Assembly (NCBI RefSeq): GCF_018623035.1 | Contig: NZ_CP076023.1 | Location: 1-64,000 of the forward strand | Reading direction: 5' to 3' | DNA from: Cellulomonas dongxiuzhuiae | Lineage (GTDB): Bacteria > Actinomycetota > Actinomycetes > Actinomycetales > Cellulomonadaceae | Length of the DNA stretch: 64,000 nt | Part shown: in pieces, positions 42,695 through 50,833 of the stretch | Numbering within the stretch: position 1 is the first letter of the stretch | How the letters are laid out: every line of letters begins with the position of its first letter | Made by a program: the position numbers and the translations under genes | Notes under the pieces: generated by a model | What the model saw: only the letters and a program-made list of their open reading frames with translations | Databases searched by the model: none | What the model was told of the DNA's origin: nothing

Positions 42695-43675
42695 TCAGGT
42701 CGACGCGCGCTGCACCACGTGGAACACGTCGTCGGGCCGCTCCGGCGGGTCCGCGGCGAGCCCCAGCGCGGCGAGCAGCGCGGCGGCCAGGTAGTCGGCC
42801 TGCGCGTCGATGGCCTGCCACACGGTCGTCAGGGCGGGTGCGGCGACGCGCGCGGCGGGGATGTCGTCGACGCCGATCACGGCGACGTCGCCGGGCACGT
42901 CGGCCCCGGTCGCCCGCAGCCCGGCCAGGACCGCCAGCGCGACCTCGTCGTTGTACGCGGCGACCCCCGTCACGCCGCCGGCGCGCCAGCCGCGGACCGC
43001 GTCCGATGCGGACGCGACGTCGAGGTCGACAGCCGTGACCAGCGGCTCCGGCAGGCCGTGACGCTCGCACGCGGCGCGCACACCGGCGAGCCGCCGGTCG
43101 GCGAAGGCCGCGACGCGGTCGTCCTGCGGCGACGCGTACGCCAGCACCCGGCGGCCGCGGGACACGAGGTGGTCCGCCTGCAGCGCACCGATGCTCGACT
43201 GCGGGACCGCGAACACGTCGGGCTGCGGGTCGGCGTCGAGGGCCGCCCCCACCACGGGGATGCCGGCCTGGCGCATGGCGCGCGCGTCCTGCTCGCCGAA
43301 CGGCGTCAGGCCCAGCACCGCGCACGGCGTGACCGCGCGCCACAGCTCCGCCAGCGGGCGGGAGTCGCGGCAGATGTGCACCAGGACCGTCAGGCCGTGG
43401 TCGGCCAGCGCGGTCGCGAGGAGGTCGAGGAGCCGGTCGATGGCGGACCCGATGGTCCAGTCGGGCAGCACGCAGAGCACCAGGTCGCTGCGCCCCGAGC
43501 GCAGCGCCCGCGCGGGTGCGGAGGGCGTGTAGCCCAGGCGGGCCGCGGTCTCGAGCACGCGCTGGCGGGTCGCTTCGGTGAGCGCGATCCCCGTCTTGGC
43601 GTTGAGCACGTAGGAGACGGTGGTCCGCGAGACACCGCTCTCACGGGCCACGTCGGCGCTGGTGACGCGCGCCAC
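42695..43675 (-). CDS. LacI-family transcriptional regulator
   Basis: The 326-residue product has an N-terminal HTH (TSADVARESGVSRTTVSYVLN) with hinge helix RQRVLETAARLGYTPSAPARALRSG, then a periplasmic-binding-like effector domain. GTG at 43675 follows GAGGGGA with 6-nt spacing; an in-frame ATG at 43759 would add a tail across the divergent gene's start. The neighbour is not a sugar operon, so its effector is unknown. No CebR-type operator is seen near it. Confidence 0.9.
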   Translation of the reverse strand: MARVTSADVARESGVSRTTVSYVLNAKTGIALTEATRQRVLETAARLGYTPSAPARALRSGRSDLVLCVLPDWTIGSAIDRLLDLLATALADHGLTVLVHICRDSRPLAELWRAVTPCAVLGLTPFGEQDARAMRQAGIPVVGAALDADPQPDVFAVPQSSIGALQADHLVSRGRRVLAYASPQDDRVAAFADRRLAGVRAACERHGLPEPLVTAVDLDVASASDAVRGWRAGGVTGVAAYNDEVALAVLAGLRATGADVPGDVAVIGVDDIPAARVAAPALTTVWQAIDAQADYLAAALLAALGLAADPPERPDDVFHVVQRAST

Positions 43676-43749
43676 GTCGGTCCCCTCCCTCGCGTCCGGC
43701 CACAGCTCGGCAACAGCGTAGGCGCTGGCGCCACGGGCAGGATGTGCCC

Positions 43750-45396
43750 ATGAGTGCAACCCTCCAGGCCCGGTCGGTCGCCGCGGCGTTCGGCGACCGT
43801 GAGCTGTTCTCCGGGCTCGACCTCGTCGTCGCGCCGGGCGACGTCGTGGGGCTCGTCGGGCCCAACGGCGCGGGCAAGACGACCCTGCTGCGGATCCTCG
43901 CAGGTCAGCGGCCCCCGGACGCGGGGTCGGTGGCGCTGTCGCCGCCCACCGCGCAGGTCGGCTACCTCGTCCAGGAGGTCGAGCGGCGCCCCGACGAGAG
44001 CGTGCGGGCCTACCTGGAGCGGCGTACCGGGGTGCACGACGCGCAGCGCGCGATGGACGCGGCGTCGGACGCGCTCGCGGTGGACGCGCCGGACGCCGCC
44101 GACGAGTTCACCCGTGCGCTCGAGCGCTGGATGGCGCTGGGCGGCGCCGACCTCGACACGCGCCTCGACGTGGTCGCCGCCGACCTGGGCCTCGCGGTCG
44201 ACCTCGACCTGCCCATGACCGCGCTGTCCGGCGGTCAGGCGGCACGTGTCGGCCTCGCGGCGCTGCTGCTCTCGCGCTTCGACATGTACCTGCTCGACGA
44301 GCCGACCAACGACCTGGACGCCGACGGCCTGGACCGGCTCGAGGAGTTCGTGGAGCGCGCGCAGGCGCCGGTCGTCGTCGTCAGCCACGACCGCGAGTTC
44401 CTCGCGCGGACCGTCACGACGGTTGTCGAGATCGACCGCAGCCTGCAGCGCGTCGTGACGTACGGGGGCTCGTACGACGCCTACCTCGAGGAGCGGTCGA
44501 CGGCCCGCCGCCAGGCGCGCGAGGCGTACGAGGACTACGCGGGGCGGCGCGACGCGCTGGCCTCGCGCGCCCGGATGCAGCGCGCGTGGATGGAGAAGGG
44601 CGTGCGCAACGCGCGGCGCAAGGCATCCGACAACGACAAGCACGTCAAGCACCACCGGGGCGAGACGTCCGAGAAGCAGGCGTCCAAGGCGCGCCAGACG
44701 GACCGGATGATCGAGCGGCTCGAGACCGTGGACGAGCCGCGCAAGGAGTGGCAGCTGCAGATGAGCATCGCGACGGCACCGCGCTCGGGCGCTGTCGTGG
44801 CGACGACGCGCGCCGCGGTGGTGCGCCGCGGCGACTTCGTCCTGGGACCCGTGGACCTGCAGCTCGACTGGCAGGACCGCGTCGCGGTCACCGGGCCCAA
44901 CGGGTCCGGCAAGTCGACGCTCCTCGCGCTGCTGCTGGGGCGGCTCGCCCCCGACGAGGGCAGCGCGTCGCTCGGGCCGGGCGTGCTGGTCGGCGAGGTC
45001 GACCAGGCGCGCGCCGCGTTCGAGGGCGACGAGCCCGTCGGTGAGGCGTTCGCGCGGCAGGTGCCGGAGTGGTCGACGGCCGACGTGCGCACGCTGCTCG
45101 CCAAGTTCGGCCTCGCCGGCCACCAGGTCGGGCGCCCCGCGGCGTCGCTGTCGCCGGGCGAGCGCACGCGGGCGGCGCTGGCGCTGCTGCAGGCCCGCGG
45201 CGTGAACCTGCTGGTCCTCGACGAGCCGACCAACCACCTCGACCTGCCGGCCATCGAGCAGCTCGAGCACGCCATGGAGTCGTTCGACGGCACGATCCTG
45301 CTGGTCACGCACGACCGGCGGATGCTCGACACCGTGCGTCTGACGCGGCGCTGGCACGTCGAGGAGGGACAGGTGCGCGAGGTCCGGCCGGACTGA
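43750..45396 (+). CDS. ABC-F family ATPase
   Basis: Soluble protein with two ABC domains and no membrane part; the family acts on ribosomes (translation factors or antibiotic protection). The 548-residue product has Walker A GPNGAGKTT at 37-45 and GPNGSGKST at 382-390, signatures LSGGQ and LSPGE, Walker B LLDEPTNDLD and VLDEPTNHLD, and a basic interdomain linker (about 245-330, with RKASDNDKHVKHHRGETSEKQ). ATG at 43750 (GTG at 43744 in frame is the alternative). Divergent from the LacI gene. Confidence 0.92.
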   Translation: MSATLQARSVAAAFGDRELFSGLDLVVAPGDVVGLVGPNGAGKTTLLRILAGQRPPDAGSVALSPPTAQVGYLVQEVERRPDESVRAYLERRTGVHDAQRAMDAASDALAVDAPDAADEFTRALERWMALGGADLDTRLDVVAADLGLAVDLDLPMTALSGGQAARVGLAALLLSRFDMYLLDEPTNDLDADGLDRLEEFVERAQAPVVVVSHDREFLARTVTTVVEIDRSLQRVVTYGGSYDAYLEERSTARRQAREAYEDYAGRRDALASRARMQRAWMEKGVRNARRKASDNDKHVKHHRGETSEKQASKARQTDRMIERLETVDEPRKEWQLQMSIATAPRSGAVVATTRAAVVRRGDFVLGPVDLQLDWQDRVAVTGPNGSGKSTLLALLLGRLAPDEGSASLGPGVLVGEVDQARAAFEGDEPVGEAFARQVPEWSTADVRTLLAKFGLAGHQVGRPAASLSPGERTRAALALLQARGVNLLVLDEPTNHLDLPAIEQLEHAMESFDGTILLVTHDRRMLDTVRLTRRWHVEEGQVREVRPD

Positions 45397-45453
45397 CACG
45401 CGCGCTGCTCAGCTCCCGTCGACCCAGCGCTCGCCGACTCAGCACCCGTCGAC

Positions 45454-46074
45454 TCAGCGCCCGTCGACCCACCGCTCGCCGACGCGCTCCGGCTCGACCC
45501 GGCCCGAGGTGAGCGCCGCGACGGTCGCCACGAGCGCCTGCGGGTCGGTGACGCCGAGCAGCAGCCGCACGTCCTGCGCGTACGCGGTGTCGAGCACCTC
45601 GACGCCGCGCGTGCGCAGCTCGGCCTCGACGCGTCCCGCCTCGGTGTGGTCGAGGCGCACGCTCCACTCCTCGAGCAGCCGCCGCTCGAGCGTGCCGACC
45701 TCCGCCAGCCCGGCGGACACCGCGTCGCCGTACGCCCGCACGAGCCCGCCGGCGCCCAGCAGGATCCCGCCGAACCAGCGGGTGACGACCACCGCGACGT
45801 CGCTGACGCCGTGACCGCGGAGCACCTCGAGCATCGGCGCCCCGGCGGTCCCGGCCGGCTCGCCGTCGTCGGACGACCGCTGCAGCATCGCGTCCGGGCC
45901 GATGACGAACGCGGAGCAGTGGTGGCGCGCGTCCCAGTGGGCCCTGCGCAGCTCGTCGACCAGGGCGCGGGCCTCGCTCTCCTGCTCGACCCGGCGCAGC
46001 GTGCACAGGAACCGGGACCGCTTGACCTCGAGGGTCGCCTCACCGTCCCGGGCGATGGTCAGGTAGGAGCGCAT
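45454..46074 (-). CDS. YigZ/IMPACT family protein
   Basis: The 206-residue product has the IMPACT domain: HHCSAFVIGPDAMLQRSSDDGEPAGTAG then VVTRWFGGILLGAGGLVRAYGD, and a C-terminal DUF1949-like part. The family is linked to translation control, but bacterial roles are unclear. ATG at 46074. After the stop, shortened copies of the last codons are repeated (45397-45453). Confidence 0.9.
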   Translation of the reverse strand: MRSYLTIARDGEATLEVKRSRFLCTLRRVEQESEARALVDELRRAHWDARHHCSAFVIGPDAMLQRSSDDGEPAGTAGAPMLEVLRGHGVSDVAVVVTRWFGGILLGAGGLVRAYGDAVSAGLAEVGTLERRLLEEWSVRLDHTEAGRVEAELRTRGVEVLDTAYAQDVRLLLGVTDPQALVATVAALTSGRVEPERVGERWVDGR

Positions 46075-46213
46075 GGCAGCACCCACGATGCCACGCGCCG
46101 GGCGCCCCGACGCACCGCCACCCGTCGCGCGACCGACCCCGGTCGTCCTGGCGACCGATGCCGGGCCGTCGCCCGGCTCGCTACCGTGGCGGCTCGACGA
46201 CAGGAGGCCCACC

Positions 46214-46807
46214 ATCACCACGAACCCCAGGTCCCGAGCCCTGAACGCCGCCCTCACCGGCCTGGCGACCGCCGCGTACTACGCCGTCCCCGACGTCACC
46301 CCGTCCCGGGCTGCGCGCGGCTGGCTCAAGGCCGCCTGTCTCGTCGCGGGAGTTGCGCTCACCGCGGCCGCGCCCGAGAGCCGTGAGGGCTGGCGGAAGC
46401 TGCGCTCGACGTGGCAGGAGGGCGTCGCAGGGGACGGTGCCCTCGGGACGCGCGACGCAGCGGTGACGGACGACGCAGCGGTGACGGACGACGCAGCGGT
46501 GACGGACGACGCAGCGGTGACGGACGACGCAGCGGTGACGGACGACGCACCCGGACCCCGAGCCGTCGACGCAGCGGTGACGGACGACGACGCGTCGCCC
46601 TCCCGGAAGACCGTCGTCGCGGTCGTCGGTGTCGTCGTGCTCGCCGCGTCCACCGCGCTGACGGTCGCGGGCGAGAAGTGGCTCTTCCGCCGCGGTGAGG
46701 CCCGCGCGGCGGCCGGCGTGCGGTTCGCGCACACCCGCACAGGGCTGGCCCTGGGGGCGCTCAGCGTCGCGTTGTCGCTGGTCCCCGACCCGTCGGACCG
46801 AGCGTGA
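46214..46807 (+). CDS. membrane protein with a variable hexapeptide repeat
   Basis: No recognised family. From 46214 the product is 197 residues: I/M-TTNPRSRALNAALTGLATAA, two or three hydrophobic segments, a spacer made of DAAVTD repeats, then two more helices (KTVVAVVGVVVLAASTALTV; GLALGALSVALSLV). The codon at 46214 is ATC, placed 6 nt after a perfect AGGAGG (46202-46207), and no ATG, GTG or TTG follows before the first helix. The only ordinary in-frame start is ATG 46073, which would add 47 Pro-rich residues and overlap the yigZ start on the other strand. ATC initiation or a point change is inferred. Confidence 0.7.
   Translation: MTTNPRSRALNAALTGLATAAYYAVPDVTPSRAARGWLKAACLVAGVALTAAAPESREGWRKLRSTWQEGVAGDGALGTRDAAVTDDAAVTDDAAVTDDAAVTDDAAVTDDAPGPRAVDAAVTDDDASPSRKTVVAVVGVVVLAASTALTVAGEKWLFRRGEARAAAGVRFAHTRTGLALGALSVALSLVPDPSDRA
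46454..46543 (+). repeat. five 18-bp tandem repeats in a coding region
   Basis: Five copies of GACGCAGCGGTGACGGAC, identical at the base level, encode (DAAVTD)5. A sixth copy lies at 46568-46585. The identity between copies points to recent slippage or unequal exchange, so copy number is likely variable among strains. Length changes keep the frame. Confidence 0.9.
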
Positions 46808-46918
46808 GCCGCGTGCGGCAGATCGGGTGAAATGTGGGGTTCCGCCGCCCGGCCCAGGTCCCTAGCCTGGGTCGGGTGCCGCGACGTCGCGGCCACCCCC
46901 ACACCCCGGGAGCGCGCG

Positions 46919-48403
46919 ATGCCGGACACCACGAGAGTCCCCGTCACGACCCGCACCACCTCTGCCACCGGCCCCACCGGCCCCACCGACCGCGGCGTGC
47001 TCGGCCGTCGCACGTTCCTCGCCATCGCGGGCGCGGCGACCGCCGTCGTGGCCGGGGCGGGCGCCGCCGCGGCGCACGACGGACGTGCGTGGGGCCCACG
47101 GCCCGCACTGCACCACCGCCCCGGACGCCCGCACGGCGGCCGCGCCGGGTCGGAGCGGGCCGCCGTCGCCTTCGTCCGCGCCGCAGCCGACGCCTACCCG
47201 ACCGTCAACACCGGCCCGCGGCTCGCGCAGAGCTACACCGACGAGCTCGGCCTGTTCTCCACGGCGTTCGTCTACGACAACGCGCTCGCGGTCTGCGCCC
47301 TGCTCGCCGACGGCCGCCGCAGCAGCGTCGACACCGCCCGCGTCATCGGCGACGGCCTGGTCTTCGCGCAGGACCACGACCCCGACCACGCCGACGGCCG
47401 CCTGCGCCAGGGCTACAACGTCGGCCCGTACACGTTCTACGACGGCTCGCCGCAGCCCGACGGGTTCGTGCGCGCCGACGGCGCCGCGAACGTCGGCTGG
47501 CAGTTCGGGTTCCTCGGCACCGCGGTCGGGGACATGGCGTGGCCGGGCATCGCGCTGCTGCACCTGTTCCGTGCCACGCGCGACCCCCGCTACCTGCGCG
47601 CGGCCGTGCGCATCGGGGAGTGGATCACGACGACCACGTGGTCGACCGCGCCCCTCGGCGGCTTCTCGTTCGGCGTCGACGGTGGCAACCAGCCCGTCCC
47701 CAACGGGTCGACCGAGCACAACGTCGACTGCGTCGCCTTCTTCTCGATGCTGCGCAAGACCACCGGGGAGCGGCGCTGGACCCACGCGTCCGAGCACGCG
47801 CTCGCGTTCGTCGACCGCATGTGGGAGCCGGCCTCCGGCTGGTTCTGGACGGGCACGAACGACGGCGTCGAGATCAACCGCGACCCGGTCCCGCTCGACC
47901 CCGCGACGTGGAGCCGCCTCGCGATCCGGGAGCGCCGGTACGACCGGGCCCTCGACTGGGCGGGTCAGGCGCTCGCGGTGACGGACGACCCGTCCGCCCC
48001 CACCTCGCAGCTGCCCGACGACGCCGAGCGGATCTCCGGTGTCACGTTCAGCACCGCCTCGCTGACGTCGACGGCCCAGTACAACGGCATCACCGTGCAC
48101 CCGCAGGGCGTGTGGCTCGAGGGCACGGCACAGCTCGCCACGTCGCTGCTCGACCGCGACCGCCGCGAGGACCGGCAGCGGGCCGAGTGGCTCCTGGGCC
48201 AGGTGCGCCGCGCGCAGGACACCCTCGGCGGCGGGCAGCACCTGGGCGGCGCCGAGGTCGACGGCGGCGTCGTGGCGGCCTCCAGCCTCATCGACTCGGG
48301 CTTCGGGTTCGGCTACTTCCAGGTGCAGCACGTCGGCGCGACGTCGTGGTTCCTGCTGGCGTCGAACGCCGCCAACCCGATGCGCTGGGGCGGCCTGCGC
48401 TGA
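46919..48403 (+). CDS. Tat-exported protein with an (alpha/alpha)-barrel-like domain
   Basis: The 494-residue product has a twin-arginine signal (LGRRTFLAIAG near residues 30-40) ending near AAAAHDG. The mature part is helical with repeated aromatic helices: FSTAFVYDNALAVCALLADG, NVGWQFGFLGTAVGDMAWPG, GGFSFGVDGGNQPVPNGSTEHNVD, AQYNGITVHPQGVWLEGTAQ and GFGFGYFQVQHVG. This resembles six-hairpin glycosidase-like proteins, but no catalytic motif I can name is visible. A role in processing plant or cell-surface sugars is a guess from the fold and host lifestyle. ATG at 46919. Confidence 0.75.
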   Translation: MPDTTRVPVTTRTTSATGPTGPTDRGVLGRRTFLAIAGAATAVVAGAGAAAAHDGRAWGPRPALHHRPGRPHGGRAGSERAAVAFVRAAADAYPTVNTGPRLAQSYTDELGLFSTAFVYDNALAVCALLADGRRSSVDTARVIGDGLVFAQDHDPDHADGRLRQGYNVGPYTFYDGSPQPDGFVRADGAANVGWQFGFLGTAVGDMAWPGIALLHLFRATRDPRYLRAAVRIGEWITTTTWSTAPLGGFSFGVDGGNQPVPNGSTEHNVDCVAFFSMLRKTTGERRWTHASEHALAFVDRMWEPASGWFWTGTNDGVEINRDPVPLDPATWSRLAIRERRYDRALDWAGQALAVTDDPSAPTSQLPDDAERISGVTFSTASLTSTAQYNGITVHPQGVWLEGTAQLATSLLDRDRREDRQRAEWLLGQVRRAQDTLGGGQHLGGAEVDGGVVAASSLIDSGFGFGYFQVQHVGATSWFLLASNAANPMRWGGLR

Positions 48404-48431
48404 CGGGCGGGCGGCGGTCGGCGTCGCGCGG

Positions 48432-48824
48432 TCAGCGGGTCGGGTCGACGTCCCCGTCCACGTACTGCCAGCCGTCCGCGCCGCGGACGAACCGGCTGAC
48501 CTCGCGCACCGAACCCCGGCCGTCGGGGCTGCGCCAGAACGCCTCGAACTCGACCGTCCCCGCGCTGTCGAACACGCCGCCGCCCGTCGTGGCGCCCACG
48601 TCGAGGCGGTACCAGCGCACGTCGTCGTCGAGCGCCAGGTCCGCCGGGCGCGTCGAGGGGTGCCACGAGCGCCGCAGGTACGCGACGTCGCCGACGGCGA
48701 ACGCGCTGAAGCGCGAGCGCATGAGCTGCTCGGCCGTGCCGGCGGTCCGCTCGCCGCGGTGCAGCGGCTCGCAGCACTCGGCGAGGGGCAGGCCACTGCC
48801 GCAGGGGCACCGGGTCGGGTTCAC
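48432..48824 (-). CDS. YchJ family (UPF0225) protein
   Basis: The 130-residue product has an N-terminal SEC-C metal motif with Cys6, Cys8, Cys17 and Cys18 in CPCGSGLPLAECC, then the NTF2-like YchJ body (MRSRFSAFAVGDVAYLRRSWHP, FEAFWR). Function unknown, probably zinc binding. GTG at 48824. Confidence 0.88.
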   Translation of the reverse strand: MNPTRCPCGSGLPLAECCEPLHRGERTAGTAEQLMRSRFSAFAVGDVAYLRRSWHPSTRPADLALDDDVRWYRLDVGATTGGGVFDSAGTVEFEAFWRSPDGRGSVREVSRFVRGADGWQYVDGDVDPTR

Positions 48825-48878
48825 GGCACGAGTCTGCCGGGCCGCGGCGGGGCGTCGCACGTCGCCTAGCGTGGGGGC

Positions 48879-49550
48879 ATGCCCGGACCGACGTCCCCCC
48901 GCGCCCTGGTCCTCGCGGGCCGCGCCCGTTACGCCGACCCGTGGCACGACCACGCCGCGACGTCGCACGCCGTGGCGTGCGAGCTGGCGGATGCCGGGTT
49001 CGACGTCGCGGTGCGCAGCACGTTCCCCGACGCGCTCGCGGACCTGCGGGCGGCCGACCTGCTGGTCGTCAACGCAGGTCAGGGGCCCGTGGACGACGAC
49101 GACGCGGTGTGGCGCCCGCTGCACGAGCGCGTCCGCGACCACGCCGCCGCCGGCGGGCCCGTGCTCGCGCTGCACCAGGCGGCCATGACGTTCGCCGACA
49201 GCCCGTGGTGGTCGGACGTGATGGGGGGCCGCTGGGTCGAGGGCCGGTCCTGGCACCCGCCGCAGGGCGTCGCGACGTTCGACGTCCGCGCCGGGCACCC
49301 GGTCACGCGCGGGCTGGGCCCGCTGGTGGTCGACGACGAGCGGTACACCGACCTCGTCGTCGCACCGGACGTGGGCGCCCTCGTGACGCACGACGAGGGC
49401 GCCGCGACGCACCCGGTGGTCTGGGTCGTGGCGGGCCGCCGGGTCGTCTACGACGCGCTGGGCCACGACGTCGGGTCGTACGCCGCACCCGCGCGGGCCG
49501 CGCTGCTGCGCCGCGAGGCGCGCTGGCTCGTCGGCCTGCCGCCCGCCTGA
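48879..49550 (+). CDS. ThuA-like domain protein
   Basis: The 223-residue product has the glutamine-amidotransferase-like ThuA fold without the catalytic Cys of true glutaminases: PRALVLAGRARYADPWHDH, ADLLVVNAGQG, PVLALHQAAMTFADSPWW and VVWVVAGRRVVYDALGHD. The family is associated with sugar metabolism, but its reaction is not settled. ATG at 48879; ends 2 nt from the convergent AI-2E gene. Confidence 0.82.
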   Translation: MPGPTSPRALVLAGRARYADPWHDHAATSHAVACELADAGFDVAVRSTFPDALADLRAADLLVVNAGQGPVDDDDAVWRPLHERVRDHAAAGGPVLALHQAAMTFADSPWWSDVMGGRWVEGRSWHPPQGVATFDVRAGHPVTRGLGPLVVDDERYTDLVVAPDVGALVTHDEGAATHPVVWVVAGRRVVYDALGHDVGSYAAPARAALLRREARWLVGLPPA

Positions 49551-49552
49551 CC

Positions 49553-50707
49553 TCAGACGGTCTCTGCCCTCTTCTGCCGCGCGAAGCGCGCGGGCGTCGC
49601 GGGGCCGTCCCACACCTGCACCGCACCCCACAGGGACGCCGCGATCGGCACCGCCAGCACGGCACCCGTGACGCCCGCCAGCACGGTGCCCGCGGTCAGG
49701 GCGACGAGGATGACCAGCGGGTGCAGGCGCAGCGAGCGGCCCATGACGACCGGCTGCAGGAAGTCCCCCTCGAGCTGGTTCACGGCGACGACGATCGCCA
49801 GGACGACGAGCGCCTGGACGGGCCCGAGGGCCACGAGGGCGACGAGCGCCGCGAGGATGCCGGCGAGGGTCGCGCCGACCAGCGGGATGAACGCGAGCAG
49901 GAACACCAGGACGGACAGCGGCAGCACGAGCGGCACACCGACGACCGCCAGCCCGATGCCGATCCCGATCGCGTCCACGGCCGCGACGATCGCGGTGCCG
50001 CGCACGTACCCGCCGAGGGTCTGCACGGTCTTGTGCCCCACGCGCAGCCCGCGCTCGTACCGCGCACCCTCGAACGGCCGCAGCAGGAACTCCCAGATCC
50101 GGGGGCCGTCCTTGAGGAAGAAGAACAGCACCACGACCATGATGAAGAAGCCCGCGACGAAGTCGGCGGTCTGGGACAGGCCCGCCGCCGCGCCGGCGCC
50201 GACCGCGTCCGAGGCGAGCGCGCCCTGCAGCGCGTCCTGCGCCTCGGTGATCTGCTCGTCGGTGATCTCGAACGGCAGTCCGGACACGAGGTCCCGCAGC
50301 TCGCCGAGGCCGTCCGCCGCGGACGTGGCCAGCTCGTCCCACTGGTCGGCGACGGCGCGCACGACGGCCCAGACGATCAGCGAGAGCACCCCGACGAGCG
50401 TCACCAGCGCGAGCCACGTCGCGAGCAGCGACGGCACGCCGCGGCGGCGCAGCCAGGAGACCAGTGGGCTGATCGCAGCGGCGAGCACGAGCGCGATGAG
50501 CACGGGGATGACGACGAGCGTCAGCTGCATGACGGCCACCACGCCGACCGCGACCACCGCGAGGATCGCGAGCACCTGCAGCGAGCGGGTGCCGACGCGT
50601 CCGAAGCCGTCGGACCACAGCGATGCCGTGGGACCGCGCTGCTCCACGGGTGGTGTGACGGCCGGTCGTGCCGTCGTCACGTCGCGTCGTCCGCCGAACC
50701 AGCCCAT
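49553..50707 (-). CDS. AI-2E family transporter-like membrane protein
   Basis: The 384-residue product has the family architecture: two N-terminal helices (LAILAVVAVGVVAVMQLTLVVIPVLIALVLAA), a soluble helical region (about 110-180), then four or more helices with FFFLKDGPRIW, LPLSVLVFLLAFIPLVGATLAG and NQLEGDFLQPVVMGR. Family members move quorum signals, Na+/H+ or other solutes; the substrate here is unknown. ATG at 50707 follows GGAGGA. Confidence 0.9.
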   Translation of the reverse strand: MGWFGGRRDVTTARPAVTPPVEQRGPTASLWSDGFGRVGTRSLQVLAILAVVAVGVVAVMQLTLVVIPVLIALVLAAAISPLVSWLRRRGVPSLLATWLALVTLVGVLSLIVWAVVRAVADQWDELATSAADGLGELRDLVSGLPFEITDEQITEAQDALQGALASDAVGAGAAAGLSQTADFVAGFFIMVVVLFFFLKDGPRIWEFLLRPFEGARYERGLRVGHKTVQTLGGYVRGTAIVAAVDAIGIGIGLAVVGVPLVLPLSVLVFLLAFIPLVGATLAGILAALVALVALGPVQALVVLAIVVAVNQLEGDFLQPVVMGRSLRLHPLVILVALTAGTVLAGVTGAVLAVPIAASLWGAVQVWDGPATPARFARQKRAETV

Positions 50708-50833
50708 GCACGTCCTCCGTGGTGGTGTCGGGCCCGGTGGGCGCCTAGTTGGTGCAGACGGTACGGGCTGCGCCGTCCGACGGCACGGGCTGGGCCGGTG
50801 CACGGGCTCGCTCCCCGGGAGTTGCCCGACGCG

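Noticed and set aside
42695..43675. The LacI-family gene as the CebR regulator of the cellulase
   Set aside because: It is 22 kb away, with no operator of that type near it and no sugar-uptake genes alongside; the link cannot be supported.
43725..43732. TGGCGCCA palindrome before the LacI gene as its operator
   Set aside because: Eight bases of GC-rich palindrome occur often at this composition.
46454..46585. Regular repeats that could suggest a CRISPR array
   Set aside because: Units are contiguous without spacers, are 18 bp long and are translated.
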